Both the position numbers and the translations under genes were made by a program. A DNA stretch of 49,518 bases, taken from contig CACGHU010000003.1 in the NCBI GenBank assembly GCA_902572945.1, forward strand, positions 1 to 49,518. Direction: 5' to 3'. The notes below the pieces were generated by a model that was not told the DNA's origin, ran no database searches, and was given only the letters and a program-made list of their open reading frames with translations. Origin of the DNA: an uncultured Pelagibacteraceae bacterium (GTDB lineage: Bacteria > Pseudomonadota > Alphaproteobacteria > Pelagibacterales > Pelagibacteraceae). Below, piece by piece: positions 25,036 through 33,494 of the stretch (position 1 is its first letter; each line of letters starts with the position of its first letter).

Positions 25036-25353
25036 ATGCTTATAGATTTTTCAGATAGCGACTTTGAAAGTAAAGTAAAAAATGAAGATGTTTCAATTCT
25101 TCAATTTTCAGCTTCTTGGTGCGGACCTTGCAAAGTTTTAAAACCAATTATGGAAAAGCTTTCAGATGAGTTTAAAGACAAAGCAAATTTTTACTATGCA
25201 GATATAGATGAGAAGGCAATTAATTCAGCATCTGCAGCTGCCGTGCGTGGAGTACCAACAGTAGTCGTCTATAAAAAAGGTGTCGAAGTTGCTAGAAAAG
25301 TTGGTGGTTTGCCTGAACAACAAATGAGAGATTTTCTAAAAGAAAATCTTTAA
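25036..25353 (+). CDS. trxA: Thioredoxin
   Basis: A 105-aa thioredoxin fold with redox site WCGPC (Cys29, Cys32), the Asp in DIDE and cis-Pro in VRGVPTVVVYKKG. No signal peptide, so a cytosolic disulfide reductase. Its stop codon lies in a TTAA palindrome at 25350-25353 shared with the convergent folC stop. In many alphaproteobacteria trxA and folC are neighbours, as here. Confidence 0.95.
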   Translation: MLIDFSDSDFESKVKNEDVSILQFSASWCGPCKVLKPIMEKLSDEFKDKANFYYADIDEKAINSASAAAVRGVPTVVVYKKGVEVARKVGGLPEQQMRDFLKENL

Positions 25354-26618
25354 TTAAGATTTAGCACTTCTCCTGTTAAATAAATAGATCCAGTTATTAT
25401 AACAATATCATTTTGATTTAACCTTAAATTTTTTAATGCTTGCTCAATGTTTGCACTAAAACTTAAATTAGCGAAATTTTTAAATTTTTCTTTTAACTTT
25501 TTTCCGCTGATTGCATTTACTTGATTGGGTATATCAATCACAGTCAATGATGAAATGTCTTTAAAATAGCTTATGAATTTTTCATGATCTTTGTTCTTCA
25601 TCATTCCAATAATAACGTGCTTATTACAATTTAAAGTTTGAAGATACTTATTTAAAGATTTGGATCCGCCAGGATTATGAGAAGAGTCAACAATTAGCGT
25701 ATTATCTCTTACTAAATTCTTGAGTTTGCCAGATTTAATTTCCTCAAGCCTTGCTGAATTATAGGCCTTTTTTACCCCGTTTATTATGTGTTGATCTTTG
25801 ATATTTAAATTTTCTAATACTCGTAATGAGGCAATTGCTGTAGATGCATTTTCTAATTGAAACTGACCTTTCATGCTTGGTTTAGGTATTTTTAAGCCTC
25901 CATATTTATCCTCGTAATAAAAAAAATCGTTTTCTTTCATAACAAAATTATAATCTTCGTTAAAAAAACATTTATTCGCTTTATTTTTTGAAATATTTTT
26001 TTTAATACTTTCAGTAATTTCTTTAGATGATTGTTTTGCAACTATTATAATCGATTCAAGTAATGATGAAGTCTTTTCAAAAATAATTCTCTCTATATTT
26101 CTTTCATTTTCTGGCAACCAATCTAAATGATCTTCGCTAATTGACGTCACAATATTACAAAGATTTTTGTGTAAGATATTAACTGCATCTCCCCTTCCAA
26201 AAAGACCAAATTCTGCAAGAACGATATTATCTTTATATTTTCGACAACCGTAAAAAAAAGCAGCTGTAAGAGCCTCAAAATATGTAAGAGGTTGGCCGTC
26301 ATTTATATCCTCCACTTCCTTCAATAATTCTGCAAGTTCATCGTCGCTTATAATTTCATCATTATAAATAAATCTCTCATTAATTGACCTTACGTGAGGC
26401 GAGGTGTAAACATTACACTTTATTTTAGCCTCTTTAAGTATCGAATGTAAAAAAGAAATTGTGCTTCCTTTTCCGTTTGTTCCGCAAACCTGAATACAAT
26501 TTATATCGTTCTGAGGATTCCCTAATTTTTCGCAGAGGTTTTTTATACGATCTAAGCTAAGATCAATTTCTTTAGGATGCAACTTGTGAAAGTTGCTGAG
26601 TATTTTTTGAAGTTTCAT
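25350..26618 (-). CDS. folC: Folylpolyglutamate synthase / dihydrofolate synthase
   Basis: Adds glutamate to dihydropteroate or folates in the cytosol. The 422 aa contain HPKEIDLSLDRI at the N-terminus, the P-loop CGTNGKGST at about residue 44, and SEDHLDWLPEN. The C-terminal domain has IVDSSHNPGGS. The ATG is inside accD and the overlap is 47 nt, the longest in the window. The conserved N-terminal block rules out a later start. It is the last gene of the long leftward run. Confidence 0.95.
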   Translation of the reverse strand: MKLQKILSNFHKLHPKEIDLSLDRIKNLCEKLGNPQNDINCIQVCGTNGKGSTISFLHSILKEAKIKCNVYTSPHVRSINERFIYNDEIISDDELAELLKEVEDINDGQPLTYFEALTAAFFYGCRKYKDNIVLAEFGLFGRGDAVNILHKNLCNIVTSISEDHLDWLPENERNIERIIFEKTSSLLESIIIVAKQSSKEITESIKKNISKNKANKCFFNEDYNFVMKENDFFYYEDKYGGLKIPKPSMKGQFQLENASTAIASLRVLENLNIKDQHIINGVKKAYNSARLEEIKSGKLKNLVRDNTLIVDSSHNPGGSKSLNKYLQTLNCNKHVIIGMMKNKDHEKFISYFKDISSLTVIDIPNQVNAISGKKLKEKFKNFANLSFSANIEQALKNLRLNQNDIVIITGSIYLTGEVLNLN

Positions 26619-27507
26619 TTTCTGAAGTAGAATTTACCTCAGAATTTTTGTTAAGCAATATTGACAATAATGTCCCTATTTTTTCAGGCAAATCCTTCCT
26701 TGCTATTATGGTATCAATAAACCCACATTTCATTGTGTGTTCAGCAGTTTGGAAGTTTTCTGGTAATTCTTCTTTGATTGTAGATTCTATTACACGACGG
26801 CCAGCAAAAATTATTTCTGCTCCAGGTTCTGCTATGTGTATATCACCAAGCATTGCAAAGGAAGCGGTGACCCCACCACTAGTGGGCGAACACATACATA
26901 CAATATAAGGTAATTTTTTATTTTTAAGCTCGTTAACTGCTAACACTGTTCTTGTCATTTGCATCAAACTTAAACCAGACTCCATCATCCGTGCTCCACC
27001 AGTTGAAGTAAAAATTACAAATGGTATTGAATTGTCAATTGAGTGTTGGATGCCTGATATAATTGCTTCTCCTTCAGCAGTACCCATTGAACCACCAATA
27101 AAATTAAAGTTCATAGCTGCACAAACTAATTCAATATTATTTATTTTTCCTTTAGCTATTAATACACCGCACTCTTGATCATTTTTCTTTCTGGCATCTT
27201 TTAGTCTTTTTGTATAAGGTTTTGTATCCTTCCATGAAATTGGGTCATCGATTGGCATTGGTGTTTTAAGTATTTCGTAATTTTCTTTTCCAAAGAAAAC
27301 ATCAAATCTTTGATGTGAATTAATACGATGGTGTTTACCGCATAAATTACAGCACCACAAATTATCTTCTAAATCTTTTTTAAGCATTGGACCTTTGCAG
27401 CATGATGTCCAATCACTCTTTTCTATTTCCTCTTTTGTTGGTCTATGCTTGTTAATTAGTCTTTTTATTTTTTCACCAATTCGAAGAGTTTTTTTTATCC
27501 AGTTCAT
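26572..27507 (-). CDS. accD: Acetyl-CoA carboxylase carboxyltransferase subunit beta
   Basis: With AccA it forms the carboxyltransferase that makes malonyl-CoA for fatty acids. The 311 aa carry a four-cysteine zinc ribbon (Cys36-Cys37 region and CCNLCG near 52-57), then the crotonase-type core FTSTGGARMMESGLSLMQM and SPTSGGVTASFAMLGD. The Ser/Thr/Asn-rich tail past about residue 290 is variable. The order trpA-accD-folC is widely conserved in alphaproteobacteria. The start overlaps the trpA stop as ATGA. Confidence 0.96.
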   Translation of the reverse strand: MNWIKKTLRIGEKIKRLINKHRPTKEEIEKSDWTSCCKGPMLKKDLEDNLWCCNLCGKHHRINSHQRFDVFFGKENYEILKTPMPIDDPISWKDTKPYTKRLKDARKKNDQECGVLIAKGKINNIELVCAAMNFNFIGGSMGTAEGEAIISGIQHSIDNSIPFVIFTSTGGARMMESGLSLMQMTRTVLAVNELKNKKLPYIVCMCSPTSGGVTASFAMLGDIHIAEPGAEIIFAGRRVIESTIKEELPENFQTAEHTMKCGFIDTIIARKDLPEKIGTLLSILLNKNSEVNSTSENETSKNTQQLSQVAS

Positions 27508-28304
27508 ATTATCTTAGATTTAAGCTTTTTTACCATATTGTCTACTTTTGTGACAGGATTTTGTCTTTTTTGCAGACTTTTGGTAATTTCTTTACATATT
27601 GCGCTTCCAACGACCAGTCCATCAGCTGATTTTAATTTTGAAATAGTATTTTCGGTAATTCCAAAACCAATAACACAGTTTTTATTCGGATTGATTTTTT
27701 TTATTTTTTTGTAATTTGCTATGATCTTGGATGGTGAAACTTTTAACTTTCCACCTGTTGTTGAAAGCATTGAAATATAATAAATCATTTCATGAGAATC
27801 TTTTACTATAGATCTAAGTCTTTTGGATGACGTTGTTGGTGAAAGAAGTTGAATATAACAAATAGATCTACTTTTACACTTTTTAGCAAAATTTTTATTT
27901 TCTGGCCAAGGTAAATCTACTACAATTAGACCATCTACTTTATTTTTCTTGCAATGATTTAAAAACTTATTTTCTCCATATTGCAATATCATATTAAAAT
28001 ATCCCATAAGAATAATTGGTTTAGGAAATTTAGTTTTTTTAAATTTTTTAACTATTTGAAAAACATCTTTTATTTTTGTATCATTTTTTATGGCTCTATA
28101 AGCACTTGTTTGAATTTGTCCGCCGTCTGCTATGGGAGTATTATGTGCAAATCCTAACTCGCAAATATCAACATGTCTTGAAATTGACTTTAAAATTTCG
28201 AAAGATTTTTTTTTTGTGTAATCTCCTGCAACTGTATAAGTCAATAATGCGGGCCTATTTTGTTTTTTTGCAATATTAAATGCTCTAGTTATTGGACTAA
28301 TCAT
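27504..28304 (-). CDS. trpA: Tryptophan synthase alpha subunit
   Basis: Cleaves indole-3-glycerol phosphate to indole, which passes to TrpB. The TIM-barrel protein has 266 aa with the catalytic Glu of CELGF (near residue 50) and the catalytic Asp of IADGG (near 61). Between them the sequence reads AHNTP rather than the usual PFSDP/PYSDP. The C-terminal VGFGI and VVGSAICKE match the phosphate site. Both ends overlap neighbours by 4 nt. Confidence 0.95.
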   Translation of the reverse strand: MISPITRAFNIAKKQNRPALLTYTVAGDYTKKKSFEILKSISRHVDICELGFAHNTPIADGGQIQTSAYRAIKNDTKIKDVFQIVKKFKKTKFPKPIILMGYFNMILQYGENKFLNHCKKNKVDGLIVVDLPWPENKNFAKKCKSRSICYIQLLSPTTSSKRLRSIVKDSHEMIYYISMLSTTGGKLKVSPSKIIANYKKIKKINPNKNCVIGFGITENTISKLKSADGLVVGSAICKEITKSLQKRQNPVTKVDNMVKKLKSKII

Positions 28305-29533
28305 AATGAAATGCCTAATCTTTTTTTTAATATTTTCCTGTCTTTATATGCATCTCCACAACTATTGACTACAACAATAGTATCCTTAGAAAGTTTCTTG
28401 GCCTCAGTAATAGCCACAGAAAATGCATGGCTTGGTTCCAAGGATGGTCTTAAGTTTTCATATTTTGAAACTATTTTAAAAGCTAGTAAGGCATCTTCGT
28501 CACTCGCTGCGGTATATCTTGCGCGTTTTGTATCTTTCAGAAAACAATGAAGCGGTGATACTCCGGGATAATCTAAACCAGCAGAAATTGATTCCGTTTC
28601 TTCAATTTGACCATCTGAATTTTGATTAACATATTGTGCTGCACCATGAAGTACACCAATTTTTGAGCCATAAGTTAGTGGTGCAGCATGTTTTTTGCTT
28701 TTAGCTGGTCCTCCTGCTTCAACACCAATAAACTCCACTTGCTTTTTGTCATAATCCATAAACTCATTCCAAAAACCAAAACTCGAACTACCTCCCCCAA
28801 CGCAATTGTAAAGCTTCAATTTTTTTGGAATGCTTCCAAATTCTTCTAAAATTTGTTCTTTAAGTTCTCTCGAAATTTGACTGGTTGACCATCCGCATAT
28901 TCTAACAAAGATATTTGGCCCAACCGTCGAACCAACGCACATAGCAGTTGTATCGCAATTTGCGACCCAGAATCTCATACACTCAGAAACTGCATCAACT
29001 AAGGTTTGACTTCCGGTATACACTGGGACGACTTCTGCTCCATTTTTTTTCATTGCTTTTACATTTGGTTGCTGTCGCTCAATATCTTTTGCACCCATAA
29101 AAATTTTGCATTTGAGTCCAAATTTCTTCGCAGCCATACTTAGCATCTTGCCCGCATATCCTGCTCCCGTATCTCCACAGATTACCTTTTTCCCAGACCT
29201 TTTTGCCAATAAACAATGAACTGTAGCATTGTAAATTTTATGAGCACCACCATTTGCATCAGATACAACTTTAGACCAGATTTGAGCACCCCCTATGAAA
29301 TTAGTAAGATTATTTAATTTAACAAATCTCGTAGGCGCGCCAATCCAATTATTAAAATATTTATCTCTCTCTCTCAAAAATATTTTGTCCTTTTTCAACT
29401 TATCAAATAATAATTCAAGATCATAAATAGGTTTTTTTAGGGTTTCAGGAACAAAATTTCCACCAAATTTACCACCCCAAAAACCAAATTTATCATGTTG
29501 GTCTAAAACAGATATTTTTTTTTTTAATTTCAT
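28301..29533 (-). CDS. trpB: Tryptophan synthase beta subunit
   Basis: A PLP enzyme that condenses indole with serine. The 410 aa include NDANGGAHKIYNA-type lysine region (Lys of GAHKI), GDTGAGYAGKMLSMAAKK, a Gly-rich phosphate loop NCVGGGSSSFG, and the C-terminal SGRGDKD-like VVNSCGDAYKD. In the common ETGAGQHG motif the Gln-His is replaced, giving DTGAGYAG with Asp for the catalytic-site Glu. It overlaps trpF and trpA by 4 nt each. Confidence 0.94.
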   Translation of the reverse strand: MKLKKKISVLDQHDKFGFWGGKFGGNFVPETLKKPIYDLELLFDKLKKDKIFLRERDKYFNNWIGAPTRFVKLNNLTNFIGGAQIWSKVVSDANGGAHKIYNATVHCLLAKRSGKKVICGDTGAGYAGKMLSMAAKKFGLKCKIFMGAKDIERQQPNVKAMKKNGAEVVPVYTGSQTLVDAVSECMRFWVANCDTTAMCVGSTVGPNIFVRICGWSTSQISRELKEQILEEFGSIPKKLKLYNCVGGGSSSFGFWNEFMDYDKKQVEFIGVEAGGPAKSKKHAAPLTYGSKIGVLHGAAQYVNQNSDGQIEETESISAGLDYPGVSPLHCFLKDTKRARYTAASDEDALLAFKIVSKYENLRPSLEPSHAFSVAITEAKKLSKDTIVVVNSCGDAYKDRKILKKRLGISL

Positions 29534-30147
29534 ACCTTATTTATTTCAGATAAAAATTTATCAATTTTATCTATATTTTTTTTTCCATTAGTATCTTCAA
29601 GGCTTCCACTAACATCAATTATATATTTTTTATTTTTATAATTAAAAATATCATTGATTTGAATATTTCCCGCAATCATTTTTTTAAAATTATCTGGTAC
29701 ATTTTCTAGCATACTATGATCGAACCCTATAGACTTTTCATATCCCTTTGAGTCAAATAATATTATTTCAGAAAAGGGTAATAATTCTTTATATTTCTCT
29801 ATATCTGTTTTAGTTTCTACTGTAATTGCGGAAATTATCTTTTTATTATATTTGCTTTTTATAGACTTAATTTGTTCCGGGCTAGTGTCATAGATTTGAT
29901 AATAATCAAATTTTAAATCTTTTATTTTTTCTAATATATCTTCATTTGGTTTAACCAAAACAGCTACAAATTGTGAATTTCTTTTATCAATATTAATTAA
30001 CTTTTTAAGTTTATCTAATTCGACATAACGTTTTGATTTTGGGTAATTTACAATGAAACCAATAAATTGTGGTGAATATTTATGATTTACAATAAAGTTT
30101 AAAATTTTAGAGTCAGAAACCCCACATATTTTACATTTAAGTGTCAT
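29530..30147 (-). CDS. trpF: Phosphoribosylanthranilate isomerase (divergent)
   Basis: The third step of Trp synthesis, an Amadori rearrangement on a TIM barrel. The 205 aa start with LKCKICGV, containing the catalytic Cys. DSKGYEKSIGFDH replaces the usual GGTGxxFDW block; its Asp is catalytic. IAGNI and IDVSGSLEDTNGKKN match the phosphate-binding end. The typical LQLHG segment reads YYQIYD, so this is a divergent member. Its place between pyrF and trpB, with 4-nt overlaps, strengthens the call. Confidence 0.85.
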   Translation of the reverse strand: MTLKCKICGVSDSKILNFIVNHKYSPQFIGFIVNYPKSKRYVELDKLKKLINIDKRNSQFVAVLVKPNEDILEKIKDLKFDYYQIYDTSPEQIKSIKSKYNKKIISAITVETKTDIEKYKELLPFSEIILFDSKGYEKSIGFDHSMLENVPDNFKKMIAGNIQINDIFNYKNKKYIIDVSGSLEDTNGKKNIDKIDKFLSEINKV

Positions 30148-30818
30148 TTTTTTAAATGATCACTTAACTTTTTTAAATTATTTTTAATGTTACCTTGTGT
30201 TATAGGTCTTCCAATCACTAACCAGTCGCTTCCATTTTTCAAAGCTTTTTTTGGACTCATCACTCTTTTTTGATCGTATAACTTTGTGTCGTATCTTATA
30301 CCTGGTGTTATAATTTCTCTTTTAAATATTTTTCTTACAATTTTAACTTCTAGCGGACTACATACCATTGCATCTAATTTTACATCGGAGGCAAGTTTTG
30401 CTTGGGATCTTACTAGATGCTTAACTTTTTTATTAAAACCAATCTGTTTAAGTGATTTATCATCTAAAGAAGTAAGTATACTTACACCTACAAGTTTAAT
30501 TTTTCCTGATACCTTTTTTGCTGCTTTAAGGGCTTCGAGACCAGAGCTAATATGAATTGTGAGATAATTTATATTTAAATCTTTAATTGCTTTAATTGCT
30601 GATGCACAAGTATTTGGTATATCATGAAGTTTATAGTCAGCAAAAATTATTTTATTCTTAAGTTTAGATATAAAATTTCTTCCATGTTTTGAATTAAGAA
30701 ATTGTAGTCCAAATTTATATCCAATTTTAATATTTGAATTTTTTGTTTGATTTATTATTTTTTTTATTTTCTTAATATTTGTTGTATCACAAGCAACAAA
30801 TATCTTATTCTTCTTCAT
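30144..30818 (-). CDS. pyrF: Orotidine 5'-phosphate decarboxylase
   Basis: The last step of UMP synthesis. The 224 aa are typical. The catalytic Lys/Asp array FADYKLHDIPNT is near residue 60, GVSILTSLDD is in the middle, and ITPGIR plus DWLVIGRPIT form the phosphate end. It overlaps ihfB by 14 nt upstream and trpF by 4 nt downstream. The order ihfB-pyrF-trpF-trpB is known in many alphaproteobacteria. Confidence 0.95.
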   Translation of the reverse strand: MKKNKIFVACDTTNIKKIKKIINQTKNSNIKIGYKFGLQFLNSKHGRNFISKLKNKIIFADYKLHDIPNTCASAIKAIKDLNINYLTIHISSGLEALKAAKKVSGKIKLVGVSILTSLDDKSLKQIGFNKKVKHLVRSQAKLASDVKLDAMVCSPLEVKIVRKIFKREIITPGIRYDTKLYDQKRVMSPKKALKNGSDWLVIGRPITQGNIKNNLKKLSDHLKK

Positions 30819-31098
30819 TATTTATTTTTTTAAACAAATCCTTGGACATTTTAAAGTTAATTGTTTTTTTTTCAGGCGTATTCACTTTTTCCCCAGTTTT
30901 TGGGTTTCGCGATATACGCGCTTTTTGAATATTTGATGACCAAGTTCCAAATCCTCTTAATTCTACTCTATCTCCTCGTCTAAGAGAGTTTTTAATTTCT
31001 TTTAAAATTATATTAAAGAATTTATCTAAATCTTTCTTGTAAAAATTGGGGTAATTTTTATATATTTTTTGAAGTAGCTTTGATTTTACAATAGCCAA
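30805..31098 (-). CDS. ihfB: Integration host factor beta subunit
   Basis: A 97-aa HU/IHF-fold DNA-bending protein. GDRVELRGFGTWS and RNPKTGEKV with the intercalating Pro are intact. The start is a TTG at 31098, giving MAIVKSKLLQKI; no ATG yields a full N-terminus. It lies 6 nt after rpsA, the classic rpsA-ihfB pairing, and overlaps pyrF by 14 nt. Confidence 0.92.
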   Translation of the reverse strand: MAIVKSKLLQKIYKNYPNFYKKDLDKFFNIILKEIKNSLRRGDRVELRGFGTWSSNIQKARISRNPKTGEKVNTPEKKTINFKMSKDLFKKINNEEE

Positions 31099-31104
31099 TT
31101 TATA

Positions 31105-32841
31105 TTATTCTTTCTTTTTCTTATTCTCTTTTTTGTCTAATTTATCTGATAATGAAGAAAATGGAAGATTTTTTCCCGACAATGGAGAGCTAAATTTGGA
31201 TACTGCTTCTTTGTTTTGCAGTTCCTCTAATAATTTTATACTTAGGTTCACTTTTCTTTTTTTTAAATCTAATTCTTGGATGGCTGCATCTATTCTGTCG
31301 CCTTTAATAAATCTATTGGGCCTTGCATCAGAGGCGTTAATCGCTATTTGAGATTTTTTAATATGTAATTCGACTTTGCTTCCTTCTGGTATTACTAATA
31401 AACCTTTGTTGTCAATCTCAATTACTTTAACAGTTATTGCATCATTTACTTTTTTATCCTTAAACCAATCAATTGGGTCTTCTTCAGTTTGTTTAAGACC
31501 TACTCTTACTTTTTGTTGTTCAGGTTTTATTTCAAGAATTTTTACTTTTAATTTTTGATCTTTTTTATATTTTTTGAGTTCTTCCTCTGGTTTCTTATTA
31601 TATGTCAAATCATTCGCGTGCAGAAAACCATCAATATCAAAACCATCAATTTTTACGTATATTGCATAATCGTTTATCGATGTAACTGTTCCATCTACTA
31701 TACTATCAACTGGGTGCTTTTCATTTAGCTCCATAAACGGATTTTTTTCTGTTAGTCTGTGTGAAATCGATACTCTTCTCTTTTCTTTATCAATTTCTGT
31801 AATCACACAAGATATTTCGTCGCCTACTTTGAACAATTTTTTTGCGGACGGATTTTTTTTTGTCCAACTAAGTTCACTTGAGTGTAGTAAGGTTGTTAAT
31901 CCTGGCTCAAGTTCACAGAATGCTCCAAAATCCATAATTTTTACAACTTTCACTTTATAATTTTTATTCAATTCATAATTTGTTATGTGTTCAAATGGAT
32001 CTGGTGACAGTTGCTTGATTGAGCAACCTACTTGTTGCTTTTCCTTATCTACAGAAATAACTAATAAGTCGTGTTTCTCCCCAATATTAAATATTTCTTC
32101 TGGGTGATTTACCCTTGAATAACTTATTTCTTGAAGATGTACTAAAACATCAAGCTCAGAATTTACATCAAAAAAACAACCAAAAGAGCTATAACCTTTT
32201 ACTATTGCATTTTTAATTACATCACCAACTTTATACTTTTCAATTATTTTTGCTTTATCCTCTTTTTTACTTGATGATATTATTTGTCTTCTAGAAACAC
32301 ATGCATTGCCTCTAACTTTATCAAGTTTAATTAATGCGAACTTCTGCGGTTCATTCATTAAGTGAGATATGTCTTTTAATGGTTTATCAGATATTTGTGA
32401 TCCAGGACAAAACATTAGAGATCCGGTCTCGATATGCTCTACAATTACTCCACCTTTACATTTAGAGGTTATCTTACCCATTATAGGTGTGTTTTTTTCG
32501 TAGGCATCAACTAATTTATCCCATCCTTTTATTTTAAGAGCTTTAGATGCAGATACTACAACTTCACCATTTCTGTCTTCTATTCTTTCTAACAAAACAG
32601 AAATTGAATTACCCATTTTTATTTCCTCAGATAAACCCATGCCCTTAAGCTCGTTAATATCAATAACTGGCTCAGATTTTAGGCCTTCTATAAAAAGAAA
32701 TACAAATTTTTCAGTGATCTTTGTAATTTTACCTTCAATTATTTTACCTTCAGCAAGATCTTTAGTTTTTGATAGTTGACTATTTAGCAATTCTTTAAAT
32801 TCTTTAGATGCTTTTGTTTCAAGATTATTATAAATTTCCAT
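31105..32841 (-). CDS. rpsA: 30S ribosomal protein S1
   Basis: An mRNA-binding ribosomal protein of 578 aa with six S1 (OB-fold) repeats. The last four follow the strict pattern GxxVKxxxxFGAFVxLxxxxxGLLHxSE. Examples are KVKVVKIMDFGAFCELEPGL with LLHSSELSW. The Lys-rich C-terminal tail is variable. The ATG shares a base with the cmk stop (TAATG). S1 is probably a highly expressed product in the middle of the 14-gene run, so an internal promoter inside cmk is plausible but was not recognised. Confidence 0.96.
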   Translation of the reverse strand: MEIYNNLETKASKEFKELLNSQLSKTKDLAEGKIIEGKITKITEKFVFLFIEGLKSEPVIDINELKGMGLSEEIKMGNSISVLLERIEDRNGEVVVSASKALKIKGWDKLVDAYEKNTPIMGKITSKCKGGVIVEHIETGSLMFCPGSQISDKPLKDISHLMNEPQKFALIKLDKVRGNACVSRRQIISSSKKEDKAKIIEKYKVGDVIKNAIVKGYSSFGCFFDVNSELDVLVHLQEISYSRVNHPEEIFNIGEKHDLLVISVDKEKQQVGCSIKQLSPDPFEHITNYELNKNYKVKVVKIMDFGAFCELEPGLTTLLHSSELSWTKKNPSAKKLFKVGDEISCVITEIDKEKRRVSISHRLTEKNPFMELNEKHPVDSIVDGTVTSINDYAIYVKIDGFDIDGFLHANDLTYNKKPEEELKKYKKDQKLKVKILEIKPEQQKVRVGLKQTEEDPIDWFKDKKVNDAITVKVIEIDNKGLLVIPEGSKVELHIKKSQIAINASDARPNRFIKGDRIDAAIQELDLKKRKVNLSIKLLEELQNKEAVSKFSSPLSGKNLPFSSLSDKLDKKENKKKKE

Positions 32842-33494
32842 TAAACCAATATTTTCCTATCCATAATCGCTTTTATTTTTTCAAAGCATCGTTTTCTACT
32901 AAGTTTAGTAGTATTAATCAATATTGAATCTTTAGTTTTTTTAAGTGGACCATATTTTCTATTTTTATCAGATTTATCACGTTTTTTAATACTTTTAAGC
33001 ACCTGATTGAAGCTTATTTTTTTGTTTAGAGATTTATATTCCTTGTATCTTCTCATTGCTCGTACTTTTACATTTGCAGTTATATAAAACTTAAACATAG
33101 CATGTTTCATTTGAACGCTTGTAATATCTCTGCCATCCAAGACAGAACCAGAATATTTTAATGGTGGAGAAAAAGCTAATTTTTGTTGAAATTGATGCAC
33201 TAAATATCTTATTTTTTTATCTTTTGCAATTTTGGATGCTGCAGTAGCAACTTTATCTGATAACAAGCTTTTTTTTTTTAAGTCTTGAATTTTTAATTTT
33301 TGAATTATTTTTTTTAATTTTTTATAATTAAAATTATTTGAAGATTTAAGCTTCATATTACCAATCAGTCTATAAATTCTACCAGTATCAAGGTGTAAAA
33401 GATTATAATGTTTGGCAATTAACTTTGCTTGTGTACCGGCGCCAGCAGCAGCAGGAGAATCTATCGCTACTGTAATAAGTTTTCTTTTCTTCAT
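32841..33494 (-). CDS. cmk: Cytidylate kinase with an altered P-loop
   Basis: Phosphorylates CMP/dCMP. The 217 aa align along the whole family: LDTGRIYR for DTGALYR, DGRDITSVQ for DGRDIGT, KFYITANVKVRAMRR, and a terminal RDKSD...PL block. The ATP-binding P-loop, normally GPAAAGKGT, reads SPAAAGAGT at residues 13-21. The first Gly is Ser and the phosphate-binding Lys is Ala19. The rest looks under selection, so this is not an obvious pseudogene. The gene overlaps aroA by 4 nt and rpsA by 1 nt, the usual aroA-cmk-rpsA order. Confidence 0.88.
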   Translation of the reverse strand: MKKRKLITVAIDSPAAAGAGTQAKLIAKHYNLLHLDTGRIYRLIGNMKLKSSNNFNYKKLKKIIQKLKIQDLKKKSLLSDKVATAASKIAKDKKIRYLVHQFQQKLAFSPPLKYSGSVLDGRDITSVQMKHAMFKFYITANVKVRAMRRYKEYKSLNKKISFNQVLKSIKKRDKSDKNRKYGPLKKTKDSILINTTKLSRKRCFEKIKAIMDRKILV

